From positions 628,774-692,773 of the forward strand of contig CAJNDS010002085.1 in NCBI GenBank assembly GCA_905221605.1: a stretch of DNA of 64,000 bases, read 5' to 3'. Below, piece by piece: positions 1-8,423 of this stretch. A model generated the notes under the pieces. That model was not told the origin of the DNA. It did not search any database and saw only the letters and a program-made list of their open reading frames with translations. The stretch comes from Symbiodinium natans (Eukaryota; Sar; Dinophyceae; Suessiales; Symbiodiniaceae). The position numbers were made by a program, and so were the translations under genes. Position 1 is the first letter of the stretch. The number at the start of each line of letters is the position of its first letter.

Positions 1-31
1 CCCGCATGTCTCACTCCCCGAAACAGCATGC

Positions 32-2983
32 TCACTGGTTCCACCGCTTCTGAAAATTCTCAGCAACCAAACTGACCTGGTAATTCAGGAAGGAGATCGC
101 AAGAGCTCTGCAGAGGCTATGTGGATATCGCTCTGCAATCGTGGTCATCCAGCGGCCCCTCGCGTTCTGATTTGCTGCCGGAATATGCGGCAAGTGAGTC
201 CTATTACACACCCGTTTAGACCCAAGGCATCGACGATGCTCAATGAGGTGCAAGGAGAGATGAACCCCAATGAACATTGTAGATCTCCTCCAAGGTGCGC
301 CAAACTGACAGAACTCGATCACGCAGTGCTGCACCTGCTTACGTCTAGTCAGCTGGCACATCGGAGGACACAGCCACATCCGAGAAGTAGCTGGGTTTTC
401 AAACGTGCAGGCAACATGAAGAACAATGCAGAGCTGCATGAACCTTACCGTGAACTTCATCAACGAGTTGGCCGCGTCAACGCGGCGCTGGTCTGCTAGC
501 GATAACCCCCTTAATCCAAGTGGCTGGTCGTTCGAGCGCAGAGGGGGAGGGCCAGGCCTGCAATCCCGCGCACGAGTGAAAGTTCTGCATGGTGTGCCCA
601 AGTGAGCCCCTATGATCTTACCGGCCCTCAACCAGCCCAACACTTTCCACTGAACGTGTAGCAGGGTCAGGTCATATTCGGGACCATATTGGACATCCCA
701 GAGAAGGACATACCAGTTCGTGAAACGCGAAATCGCCCGGCCGAGACGTCCGGACCCACTGAAAATCTCTATGAACACGGGCTTGTCGGAGATGGGTGCG
801 TTCAGCGCAGGGAGCGGAGGAGCGCGTCCAGCCCGTCGGTGGCCATCAGACACTCGTGCTGCACGGCGTCTTTGAGGCTTGCGAACAATTGCGCCAGCCT
901 GGCTCCTTTCTGGTAGCGTCTCACACTCCGAGCAGCCTGCCAGCGTCCTCGTGCCTGTACACTTGCCAAGTCTCGCAAACCGTTGGCATAGTCGTGGGAC
1001 GCTCCTCCGTGCCGTAGTCGATACATATGCAAAACTCCGAGGGGACCAAGGTTGAGCGCATCCCTCGCAGACGCCAGCAGCTCGTTCACTTCTGAAGTCG
1101 TAACGGAGAAGACCTTGTCTCCTGGAGCCCGAGCCTGCAGGTTGAGTGCCCTCCACAGCGCTGCCCCCATCTCCTTGTGGTAGGCGAGGTCCAGCTGGAG
1201 CGACTCGTCGAACTCCTGTGTCTTTGAAGGCACCCCTTCCTCGTACGGATGGAGGATGAACGTCCACATGGAGAAGGCCCCCTTCTTGCGCGTTGGCCTC
1301 ACCACATCCTGGCACCGCAACTTCAGGCCTTCGGACGGCCTCAAGTACAGCATGAACGATAGGAGAATGAGGAGGGCTATCTGGATGTGTCCACTTTTGA
1401 TGGCCCAAGTGCTGATGAGGGCCACCACTTCGAACGGTATCGGTAGCCGGCTTTTTGCCGGCGCTAGCTTCTGCCATCCATTCAGACTCTGTCTGATCCT
1501 TGGAAGTCCCTGCAGCCCGCAAACCTTGAGCGCCACACAGAAGTACATTATGGCAGCCACCAGGTAACGTCCCGTGGCCAGATCGTCTCCGTCCATATAC
1601 ATCTCCTCCAAGTGATTGCACACCACGTTCTCTACTTCGGCCTTGTCCTTCAGGAGACCGTTGGATTTCTCGATCTTGGGTCGGATCGTTTCCCACAACA
1701 TTTTGTACCTTGCACGGCATGGCGCTGACACTGCGGCCTGCTCCAGGATCGTCTTGTTGGGGTCGGCTCTGCTGAGGCGGGCCCGTGCGCATTTTCGCCT
1801 CCGCTTCACCTCCTTCCGGCTTGCTTCTTGACATGCACCTCTCATCTCCTCGGCCGCCACGCTCAGAACCTCTGCCGCCGCTGCCTTTGGTCTGCTCCCC
1901 GTCCTTGGTCGCTTGCTCATCGGCTGCGAGTCGGCCCTCCCGAGGTCGCGGTATATCACCATGGCGCCGCACCGGGACTTGTTTTGGAGAACTTGGGACC
2001 CACCCACCTCTAGATGGGGAGTCGGAAGGATTGTATTCAGACGGTATCCACCTCAAGTGAAATGAACAGCCACTGCATAAGCTTAAAGCCCCGACTTGCT
2101 CACACACCCTTCTCAAACCGAATGTGTGAGCTCGACCACGACCCAGAGCGCAAGCAGCAGTCATTGAATCGGTCAAAACAAGGTGTTTGCGGCCAAAGCT
2201 TTCACGAGACCTCAAGGCGTGTTTGACAGCATATAGGGTCGCCCTTGCCTCCCCAACCGGCAGCGTGATGGGACGTCGCCACCGATGCCGTCCAACCGTC
2301 ACCCACTTCCTGGACACTGCTGAGAAAGGCACGGGTGGCACGAAACTCGTCGAGGCGTTCACATCACTGTCCTGCACAACCATCAAGCCTTCACCTTCAG
2401 CAGATTGAGTCTCTCGATCGAAGAACACCTGGGCCCGCGCGTGACTGGACAAGGACTCCTTGAACCTCCACCTCTCGCTATATTTCCCTAGAGATTTTGC
2501 CTCTTCAGGTTCGAAGTGAGATGTGGTGACTCCGAGTCCCCATTCACTCGCGTCAACCGCGTGCACTGTCGACGACCACTTGGCCCCAAGCCTCCTGTAG
2601 ATGAGCGGCAATAGACCATCCCATTTTTGTAGCTCGGCTCGAACAAGACGCGGCATGGGAACCTCTTTGTCATGCGAGTAGTTGCGTCGAATAAACCGAT
2701 AAACCTCTCCGAACACCGACAAAGATTCGCGCCTGGCAAGCGAGATGAAGGTGCAGTGACCAATGACTTTTTCAAGTTGGCGAGCTGAAGATCTCCCCCT
2801 GGCAAGTAGAGCTCTGATAGCCAAGCGTGTCTTCCATGCTCGTCGACGTGACGGTCTAAACACCCCATCCCTAGTGAACTCCCAGCCCAAGACTGTGGCG
2901 CCTTGCTCGTTGACCTCCTCTTCGTGGACCTCGAGGCCGCTGTCCTTGAGCACCTTGACAGCACGCTGGTACATGCCGAGCAC
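32..2983 (-). CDS. RT thumb, RNase H and C-terminal cytosine-methyltransferase-like domain
   Basis: The frame opens with GTG, not ATG, and continues the RT of the previous frame after a -1 shift at an A5 run (2984-2988). Residues 1-130 are RT connection. RNase H follows with acidic residues D144 (VDASEWG), E245 (GEARATLY), D272 (LTDSM) and D321 (NPSDSPSRGG). About residues 335-725 are an open but low-complexity stretch that shares its DNA with the tyrosine recombinase. Residues ~735-970 form a Rossmann methyltransferase: IEIFSGSGRLGRA (AdoMet loop), GTPCRTFTRARD (Pro-Cys as in C5 enzymes) and FENPATSRMW. DIRS elements usually carry a Dam-like adenine enzyme, so the Cys-type motif is notable. 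Confidence 0.65.
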   Translation of the reverse strand: MLGMYQRAVKVLKDSGLEVHEEEVNEQGATVLGWEFTRDGVFRPSRRRAWKTRLAIRALLARGRSSARQLEKVIGHCTFISLARRESLSVFGEVYRFIRRNYSHDKEVPMPRLVRAELQKWDGLLPLIYRRLGAKWSSTVHAVDASEWGLGVTTSHFEPEEAKSLGKYSERWRFKESLSSHARAQVFFDRETQSAEGEGLMVVQDSDVNASTSFVPPVPFSAVSRKWVTVGRHRWRRPITLPVGEARATLYAVKHALRSRESFGRKHLVLTDSMTAACALGRGRAHTFGLRRVCEQVGALSLCSGCSFHLRWIPSEYNPSDSPSRGGWVPSSPKQVPVRRHGDIPRPREGRLAADEQATKDGEQTKGSGGRGSERGGRGDERCMSRSKPEGGEAEAKMRTGPPQQSRPQQDDPGAGRSVSAMPCKVQNVVGNDPTQDREIQRSPEGQGRSRERGVQSLGGDVYGRRRSGHGTLPGGCHNVLLCGAQGLRAAGTSKDQTESEWMAEASAGKKPATDTVRSGGPHQHLGHQKWTHPDSPPHSPIVHAVLEAVRRPEVAVPGCGEANAQEGGLLHVDVHPPSVRGRGAFKDTGVRRVAPAGPRLPQGDGGSAVEGTQPAGSGSRRQGLLRYDFRSERAAGVCEGCAQPWSPRSFAYVSTTARRSVPRLCQRFARLGKCTGTRTLAGCSECETLPERSQAGAIVRKPQRRRAARVSDGHRRAGRAPPLPALNAPISDKPVFIEIFSGSGRLGRAISRFTNWYVLLWDVQYGPEYDLTLLHVQWKVLGWLRAGKIIGAHLGTPCRTFTRARDCRPGPPPLRSNDQPLGLRGLSLADQRRVDAANSLMKFTVRFMQLCIVLHVACTFENPATSRMWLCPPMCQLTRRKQVQHCVIEFCQFGAPWRRSTMFIGVHLSLHLIEHRRCLGSKRVCNRTHLPHIPAANQNARGRWMTTIAERYPHSLCRALAISFLNYQVSLVAENFQKRWNQ
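802..2007 (-). CDS. Tyrosine recombinase of the DIRS-like element, nested in another frame
   Basis: A 401-residue ORF in the +1 frame relative to the RNase H-methyltransferase ORF, wholly inside it. The first ~90 residues are basic and resemble a nuclear-localisation or DNA-binding arm. The catalytic domain shows R223 in MLYLRPSEGLKL (box I), the box II segment YRLRHGGASHDYA around 329-341 with R332 and H333, R355-W356, and the nucleophile candidate Y365 in SVRRYQKGA. The family integrates circular cDNA by site-specific recombination instead of DDE chemistry. The reading frame is intact. Cryptons also carry such recombinases, but the flanking RT and RNase H identify DIRS. Confidence 0.8.
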   Translation of the reverse strand: MGGSQVLQNKSRCGAMVIYRDLGRADSQPMSKRPRTGSRPKAAAAEVLSVAAEEMRGACQEASRKEVKRRRKCARARLSRADPNKTILEQAAVSAPCRARYKMLWETIRPKIEKSNGLLKDKAEVENVVCNHLEEMYMDGDDLATGRYLVAAIMYFCVALKVCGLQGLPRIRQSLNGWQKLAPAKSRLPIPFEVVALISTWAIKSGHIQIALLILLSFMLYLRPSEGLKLRCQDVVRPTRKKGAFSMWTFILHPYEEGVPSKTQEFDESLQLDLAYHKEMGAALWRALNLQARAPGDKVFSVTTSEVNELLASARDALNLGPLGVLHMYRLRHGGASHDYANGLRDLASVQARGRWQAARSVRRYQKGARLAQLFASLKDAVQHECLMATDGLDALLRSLR

Positions 2984-4269
2984 TTTTTCTTGGCATGGCC
3001 GATAACTACAAGGTTGTCGACATACTGAGCGTGCATGGCCTGAGCCGAAGGAGCCGGGCGCCTGTCAACCAGCCTGTCGGAGTCGACCAGTCCGGCCTGT
3101 TGAGCAAGACGTTCGTGCACTTTTTGGCAAATGTACAAGGCCCAGCTCCAGCCCATGGGCACTACGGCCAATCTCGGATAGTATCTAACTCCCGGTTTGG
3201 CAAGTTGGCCCCCGACTGTGAGCCCTCGGAGATGGCGTCCATCAACGCCTGGTAGGGTAAAAAGAGGTCGGAGAGCCTCAGGAAGCGCCAAATGGTAGAA
3301 GGCATCTTTTAAGTCAGCACTGCAAATCATGAGGTCGACACCCTCCTCAACTTCAATGTTGCCGAGGCCATCCCCTGTCACCAACTGCACATGTGCTGGG
3401 TCGGCAAAGTGACAATTACTCTTGCGTGCATCAATGATCAATCTCAAGCGACCGTTCTTCTTGCTAACGAAGAAAATCCCTATCTCCTCGGATCCCGGCT
3501 CGAGCCCAATCTCCACGATGTTGGCTCGAAGCAGCCTGCGCACAAACTCGCCGTAGGTCTTGGGATCACGGAGCTTCGGGTCTGAGTAAGGACGAACTAA
3601 GCCACATGACTTCAGTCTGGAACGTGCCTCATCTGCTGGCAGCAACTGTCGCTGTACGTAGTCGCCAACATTCTCACCCCCGTCGGTGCCCCAAAGATCT
3701 CCCAGGTCCACGGGCTTCCACCCGTCGCCTGGTATTGAAACCCCTTCGGGATCATATGACGCGAGGGCTCCCGCCGATTGGTCTTCGACGTAGCCCCCAA
3801 GAGCCCGAAGCTGCCGAAGCGCCTCTGGGCCGGACAAGTCCTCAGGAGGAGGACCCATCGCCAAAACCGAACTCTTCACATGATGGAGTGCCTCCTTCTG
3901 TGCAACGGATGCGCCCATCAACTTTGACTCCAAGGATCGCAGCGTTTTCCCACGACCACAACCAAACATTGAATTCAGGGAGCTGATCGTAAGGTTGACC
4001 TCATCAGTGACGTGCCTCCTCCTCAGCTGCCTCTGCGAGCAATGCCGCGAGAGGGCACCTGATCTCATCTCCCTTTCTTCGAAGGGCAAAGGAAGCAGAT
4101 CCCGACAACGACCGTCCTCATCATGCAACGGGGCGAAATTTCCGCCACCAGCCGATGCCCCAAACCGGCCAGCAGCGCACCGCTCACTGATCATCCCCGC
4201 CTCCCTTTGGGCCCTTCTTACGCCTGGCCAGTTCACGTTCTTCTCTGGCCTTGCGCAAGTTCTTGGCAA
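2488..4269 (-). CDS. Reverse transcriptase, N-terminal part (fingers and palm)
   Basis: The RT core is readable from about residue 265: FFVSKKNGRLRLIIDARKSN, then SADLKDAFYHLAL with the motif-A aspartate at 319, the motif-B region MGWSWALYICQKVHERL around 372-388, and motif C as YVDN at 416-419. Motif C is usually YxDD, so the second aspartate is replaced by Asn. Useful homology ends at residue ~427, where translation must move to the -1 frame starting near 2983 to reach the RT thumb and RNase H; the rest of this frame to 2488 is out-of-frame tail. The first ~100 residues overlap the gag-like ORF and may not be translated from this start. Confidence 0.7.
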   Translation of the reverse strand: MPRTCARPEKNVNWPGVRRAQREAGMISERCAAGRFGASAGGGNFAPLHDEDGRCRDLLPLPFEEREMRSGALSRHCSQRQLRRRHVTDEVNLTISSLNSMFGCGRGKTLRSLESKLMGASVAQKEALHHVKSSVLAMGPPPEDLSGPEALRQLRALGGYVEDQSAGALASYDPEGVSIPGDGWKPVDLGDLWGTDGGENVGDYVQRQLLPADEARSRLKSCGLVRPYSDPKLRDPKTYGEFVRRLLRANIVEIGLEPGSEEIGIFFVSKKNGRLRLIIDARKSNCHFADPAHVQLVTGDGLGNIEVEEGVDLMICSADLKDAFYHLALPEALRPLFTLPGVDGRHLRGLTVGGQLAKPGVRYYPRLAVVPMGWSWALYICQKVHERLAQQAGLVDSDRLVDRRPAPSAQAMHAQYVDNLVVIGHAKKKCSACTSVLSRCSRTAASRSTKRRSTSKAPQSWAGSSLGMGCLDRHVDEHGRHAWLSELYLPGGDLQLANLKKSLVTAPSSRLPGANLCRCSERFIGLFDATTRMTKRFPCRVLFEPSYKNGMVYCRSSTGGLGPSGRRQCTRLTRVNGDSESPHLTSNLKRQNL

Positions 4270-5404
4270 GGGAGGCCTCCTTCTCCGTCTCGGCCTTGAC
4301 GTAGTCGAGCAAATCTGGGCAGATCATCAGCGTGGAGGCCAGCCTTGTGACCCCGCCAAAGACTGTCTGCTCCTCCAAAGACAAGCGGCCACCTGCCGCC
4401 TTCGACTCAGCCTCCCTGGCCTTTTCCGAGTACGAGTATTCGATCGTCTGCAACCGTCTGAAAAGAATCTCGAGGCTTAGCAAATTAAAGGGGTTGAGTT
4501 GGTCATTCAACACGGCAGTCTTTATCACCATGCTTAAGTTGAAGTGCTCAGACACCCCCCAGTTTGAAGCGTCAAGACGGCATACTTGTCGGAATCGTTC
4601 ATGGTGACCCTCAAGGCCCATATTCTCGACCACTAAGTAGCTTATGCACCATTTTGCCGTCCGAGGCCCGCTGAGTGTCCATCCCATCTTCTTCTCGATG
4701 CTGAGCTGGGCGGCATCCTTCAGGGTCGTCTCAGGTCGCCCCATCATATCCAGCACAAGGCCAAGCGTTCGCGGATCATTGAGCCCAGCACGTCGCAAGA
4801 AAGCATCTCGGCCATCGCCTCGGACACACTCAACGAAAATGCTACCACCAGCCGGCAAAGCGTGGACTGACTTCACACCTGCCGCGGCTGCAGCAACCAC
4901 CCCGGCGACTGCATCTCCATATCGGTATCCTCCGACGCACTCTGCTGCCAGCCAGCACAAAGTGCCGGCCTCAAACACTGGGTCTCCTGCTGCTGAAGGT
5001 TCGGCTGCCAGTGGAGCCACCGCTGGCTGAGCTGCCGGCGCAGCTCCGGCGACTGCATGACCAACCGCAGCCCCGGCCTGACCAGGACCTTGTCTCCCAA
5101 GTTCCTCGGCCACCACCCGGTCTCCTTCTGCTTGGAGTGCAGCGAGCTGAGCTGCCGTGAAAGCTGGTAGAGGGTATGTGTTGACTGCACGGATGCCCAC
5201 AGGGAGGCCTCCTCCCGGACCCCTTGCCCGCATTCCCCTGAGATCGCGGTTCAGCAAGGAGAGCTGTTCTATGTAGACATCGGAATCTGGCGTGGCCACA
5301 GCATAGTCCTCATTTCTCGCATGAGCTAACACCAGCCGTTCGTGCCAGAGTTCAGGTCCTGGCACGTCATATCTAAGGAAGATTCGCTGGTTAGCTAAAG
5401 CCAT
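4184..5404 (-). CDS. Gag-like structural protein of the DIRS-like element
   Basis: A 406-residue ORF lying directly before the RT frame and overlapping it by 86 bases. An Ala/Gly/Pro-rich middle (about residues 85-160) separates two better-structured regions. The C-terminal half has a helical block containing SGPRTAKWCISYLVVENMG and DASNWGVSEHFNLSM, then a charged Lys/Glu/Arg tail. I recall the segment around PRTAKW as frequent in dinoflagellate retroelement proteins, but I see no zinc knuckle and no known gag signature. The capsid/nucleocapsid role is inferred from position only. Confidence 0.45.
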   Translation of the reverse strand: MALANQRIFLRYDVPGPELWHERLVLAHARNEDYAVATPDSDVYIEQLSLLNRDLRGMRARGPGGGLPVGIRAVNTYPLPAFTAAQLAALQAEGDRVVAEELGRQGPGQAGAAVGHAVAGAAPAAQPAVAPLAAEPSAAGDPVFEAGTLCWLAAECVGGYRYGDAVAGVVAAAAAGVKSVHALPAGGSIFVECVRGDGRDAFLRRAGLNDPRTLGLVLDMMGRPETTLKDAAQLSIEKKMGWTLSGPRTAKWCISYLVVENMGLEGHHERFRQVCRLDASNWGVSEHFNLSMVIKTAVLNDQLNPFNLLSLEILFRRLQTIEYSYSEKAREAESKAAGGRLSLEEQTVFGGVTRLASTLMICPDLLDYVKAETEKEASLAKNLRKAREERELARRKKGPKGGGDDQ

Positions 5405-6005
5405 GACGGCGACGTCGGATCAACGCGAGCTGTCGATGAGCCAGTTCCTGTCGCTCCTGTGGCGATGTCGGACTTTGCTCCTCACTGCTGTCCTCGACTT
5501 GTTCCCGTCGTCTGCAGAGATGCAGCCCAAGACAAAGCCGAATCAAAAATCCGATCAACCAGTTGGCTAAGCTAACAGCGACAACCAAAGAGGCTTGAGC
5601 GCGCCACGACCCCGAATGACCAGGTTCTCTGCTTCGATCTTTCTGGGGCTTAGATGGCTCGGAAGGCTCACAATCTGCCTTGGCGACACACTGCTGGATG
5701 ACTGTAGTGGCACACTTCTCGGCGGCCGCCTCGACAGCGTGACGTAGGCCCGCCTTAACCTGCTCTGTTCCTGGGAGCTGCCTTTCCAGGAGGCCTTTGC
5801 AGAAGAGCCCTCCCAAGAAACCGCTCACGTGCCATGCAAGCGCTGTCGCAACCAGCAAAGGCCTTCCCATGAACCCTCTAGCCAAGATCGCTTTTTGCAC
5901 TTGAGATATCATAATTGCGGCCATTCGCCGTTTGGAAAAGCTATCAAACATGTTCCAAGAACTTCCATGCAGGACTTGTGTGGGCTTAATAGCAGCACTC
6001 AGCAA
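5391..6005 (-). CDS. Two-segment membrane protein, first ORF of the DIRS-like element
   Basis: This 204-residue frame is not recognised as a known family. It has two hydrophobic stretches, about residues 46-68 (rich in Leu, Ala, Gly) and 138-160 (VVAVSLANWLIGFLIRLCLG), separated by a polar, Lys/Ser/Pro-rich loop. The C-terminus is Gln/Arg-rich and ends in a basic cluster. Its stop overlaps the start of the gag-like ORF by 14 bases in a different frame, so it is placed with the element rather than with a host gene. The role is unknown; membrane anchoring of particle assembly would be a guess. Confidence 0.4.
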   Translation of the reverse strand: MLSAAIKPTQVLHGSSWNMFDSFSKRRMAAIMISQVQKAILARGFMGRPLLVATALAWHVSGFLGGLFCKGLLERQLPGTEQVKAGLRHAVEAAAEKCATTVIQQCVAKADCEPSEPSKPQKDRSREPGHSGSWRAQASLVVAVSLANWLIGFLIRLCLGLHLCRRREQVEDSSEEQSPTSPQERQELAHRQLALIRRRRHGFS

Positions 6006-6218
6006 CCATCAAGGGCCCCTTCTATGCCCCTTTTGTCTCACAATCCCGGCAGCCTAAATCAACCCCTACCTTCCTGCATTGAAACGAGCTCAAGGTTACA
6101 GACTCGGTAGCCCTTGAGAGAGTAGGCGCACCGGACGCTCCAAACAAAGGCAACGCCGAGAACTGCAGAAACGTACCTCGGCGACTCCGCAGTGCGCTGC
6201 AACTGGAAGCAGCCTCTG
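6006..6218. other. Spacer between the DIRS-like element and the telomere-repeat block
   Basis: No gene seen. The sequence leads from the end of the membrane ORF into the first TTTAGGG array and may contain the 5' end of the element. Confidence 0.4.
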
Positions 6219-6325
6219 CTTAGGGTTTAGGGTTCAGGGTTTAGGGTTTAGGGTTTAGGGTCTAGGGTCTAGGGTTTAGGGTCTAGGGGGTTTAGGGTTT
6301 AGGGTTTAGGGCTTAGGGCTTTGGG
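6219..6325 (+). repeat. Interstitial TTTAGGG telomere-type array 1 (degenerate)
   Basis: About fourteen copies of TTTAGGG with variants TCTAGGG, TTCAGGG, CTTAGGG and one GGGGG-expanded unit. Dinoflagellate telomeres use this heptamer. The variants and the internal position point to an old interstitial or subtelomeric tract. Confidence 0.9.
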
Positions 6326-6497
6326 TGGTTTTGGGGTCAATGGGTTCTAGGCATTGGGGGGATCAAACGGTTGCAGGCATGGGCACACAGCTCACACAGA
6401 AACCGACTCCTCAACTCCCAAGCGGCGCGCGCCTGCGAAGAGCCTCCATGTCCCGCTCCTCAACGGCCACGCGAAGCTCCTCCAGCTCCATTTCTGG

Positions 6498-6632
6498 CTT
6501 AGGGTTTAGGGTTTAGGGTTTAGGGTTTAGGGTTTAGGGTTTAGAGTTTAGGCTTTAGGCTTTAGGCTTTAGGGTTTAGGGTTTAGGGTTTAGGGTTTAG
6601 GGTTTAGGGTTTAGGGTTTAGGGTTTAGGGTG
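6498..6632 (+). repeat. Interstitial TTTAGGG telomere-type array 2
   Basis: About nineteen heptamers in the same orientation as array 1, with a central run of TTTAGGC variants flanked by perfect units. It ends in a GC-rich segment at 6633-6710. Confidence 0.9.
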
Positions 6633-6799
6633 TGTCAGGGGAGGGCGCGCGCTCGGGTGTGAAACACCCCGGGCCGCGCGCTCGCGTTGCCCGTCAACCC
6701 ACCCCGGCCACCCAAACTATACTGTATTAGGTTTTAGGGTTTATGGAATTTACTTTCTTGTGCTCTGATGCTTGCTTTGATGTTTTTAAAGTTGTGTTG

Positions 6800-7458
6800 T
6801 TAGGGTTTAAGCTGGGGTTGGGGGTAGCCTCGGCCCTTTTCGGCGTGTCAGGGCCCGTAGAGGCCCTTATTTATTTGAAGGTCAGGGAAACCCTTTGTGT
6901 CCGCTCCTGGATTCCCCTTCTTTAAGGGCCTCAATTAAGCATCGATTTCACTATCAAAAAATCGCATTTTTCATTGCGGGTACGGGCATCCTGGGGTCCC
7001 CCTTCTTTTAGGGGCCTTTTGAAGCATTTTGGTGGCTCTTGGGGTCTCTCGGGGCCTTGTTCGGACCTTCGGCGTGTCAGAGGTTTTATTCATTTAAAGG
7101 TCAGGGAACTTATTAATGAACTTTTCGCCAATGAGTATTTCAATCGCTAGGGTTTAAGCTCGGGTTCGGGGTAGCCTCAGCCCTTTTCGGGCCTTCGGCA
7201 CGTTAGTGCCCGTAGAGGCCCTTATTTACTTGAAGGCCTTCGCAGGGTTTTGTGGTGTTAGGGTTTAAGCTGGGGTTCAGGGTAGCCTCGGCCCTTTCGG
7301 GCCTTCGGCACGTTAGGGCCCGTAGAGGCCCTTATTTACCTGAAGGCCGTCGTAGGGTTTTGCGGTGTTAGGGTTTAGGTTGGGGTTCGGGGTAGCCTCG
7401 GTCCTTTTCGGGCCTTCGGCACGTCAGGGCCCGTAGAGGTCCTTGCTGATTTGGGGGG
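6800..7458 (+). repeat. Tandem ~110-bp subtelomeric-type repeat, four copies
   Basis: A unit beginning TAGGGTTTAAGCTGGGGTT and containing GGTAGCCTCGGCCC, a GCACGTTAGGGCCCGTAGAG core and CCTTATTTACTTGAAGG occurs near 6806, 7148, 7259 and 7369. The last three copies are contiguous at ~110-bp spacing; the first is diverged and separated. Each unit starts with a telomere-like TAGGGTTTA, suggesting growth from telomeric sequence. Confidence 0.75.
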
Positions 7459-7566
7459 AGCCATCGATTTCAGTACTAAAAAAGAACATTTTTCATTGCG
7501 GGCAGGGGTGCCTAAAACCATCGTTTTCAATATTGAAAAATCGCATTTTTCATTGTGGGCACGGAC
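6938..7566 (+). repeat. Dispersed ~48-bp repeat with ATTTTTCATTG core
   Basis: Three copies near 6938, 7450 and 7517 share ATCGATTTC, a short A-rich stretch, and ATTTTTCATTGCGGGCA. They interleave with the ~110-bp repeat. No coding signal seen. Confidence 0.6.
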
Positions 7567-7639
7567 TAATCTTGTGGTCCCCCTTCTTTTATTTTAGTGG
7601 GCTTTTTGAAGCTTTTGAAGCCTTTTGGTGGCTTTTGGC

Positions 7640-8400
7640 GCCTCTTGGGGGCTTCCTGGGCGTGCGATTCCCTGCAAGGGCGTTGGTGTGGGTGGGTTGG
7701 GGAGCCCCGCGCAGGGGAGGGAGTTCCTTGCCTTAGCCCTTGGCCCAGCAAGGCCCTTGGCTCGGGGGGGCCCTTGCTGCGGGGGTTTGGGGGCCCTTGG
7801 TTTGAGGGGCCCTTGGCCGAGCCCTGGTGCAGGGGTGATTGGGCAGGGCCAGGCCTGCCCGGCCCGGGGCCCTTGGTTCGGGGGGTGCTTGGTCGGGGGT
7901 GGCTCCAAAGGGCCTTTGGTCCGGGGCCCCAGGGCCGCCGTTGGTTGGGGGGGGGTCTTGCCGCCGCCCTTGGTCTGGCATGTCTGGGCCGGGGGTCCGA
8001 AGCCTGCCCTTGGCCGCCCACCCCCGGGCCTGAAAACCCGTGAAAAATCACGAAATTGAGCAACCAGCCTGCCTGGACCCCTCGCCAGCCTCCTGGTCCA
8101 GGAATCCAGCTTCCAGGGGCCAGGGGGCCCCCGCGCGGGGGGCCCGGCAAACCCTGAACCCAAAACCCTGAACCGACCTCCAGAGGCAAAGGGTTAGGAT
8201 TTGCAGTTATACTTTAGCTACGCTAAAGGTGGTCTGGGTGCCGGCCATCCCTTAGCCGAGTACTGACGTTGTCGTAAAAAAGGCCGATGTCCGTTGGCCT
8301 GTCCAGGACAGACGGTGAGGCTTAACCCTCACCTTTCCGTTTCTCTTTTCGCTTGGGCGCTCGGGCTGTAAGGCCCTCGGCCGAGCGTTCGGGGTCTGTC
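7640..8400. other. G/C-skewed low-complexity block with hairpin-rich tail
   Basis: From 7640 to 8040 the plus strand is dominated by GGGCCC and CCTTGG words; open frames on both strands here are composition artefacts (Pro/Gly/Arg only). From 8200 to 8400 several short self-complementary words occur, for example GGTGAGG-CTTAA-CCCTCACC near 8310-8330. No RNA gene could be recognised. Confidence 0.5.
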
Positions 8401-8423
8401 GCTCGACGGAAGCGACCCCTCAC

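Larger units (their letters stand above)
32..6005 (-). mobile_element. DIRS-like tyrosine-recombinase retroelement
   Basis: Five overlapping minus-strand frames form one retroelement. In transcription order they are a membrane ORF, a gag-like ORF, reverse transcriptase, RNase H with a terminal methyltransferase, and a tyrosine recombinase lying in another frame across the RNase H-methyltransferase interval. RT plus RNase H plus tyrosine recombinase plus methyltransferase is the diagnostic DIRS set, and an overlap of the recombinase and RT/RNase H/methyltransferase frames is known from Dictyostelium DIRS-1. No LTRs or DDE integrase are visible. Inverted or split repeats that should bound a DIRS element were not found; the 3' end may lie left of the window. 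One -1 frame break interrupts RT. The limits given are those of the coding frames, not proven element ends. Confidence 0.8.

Noticed and set aside
802-2007. Crypton-type DNA transposon as source of the tyrosine recombinase
   Set aside because: Same-strand RT and RNase H in overlapping frames show a DIRS-like retroelement.
7566-8189. Pro/Gly/Arg-rich frames on both strands near 7.6-8.2 kb
   Set aside because: Low-complexity GGGCCC sequence is open in several frames at once; no domain.
8200-8400. Structured RNA gene (5S or U-RNA) beside telomere array 3
   Set aside because: Short hairpins are present, but no 5S box or snRNA signature could be recognised.
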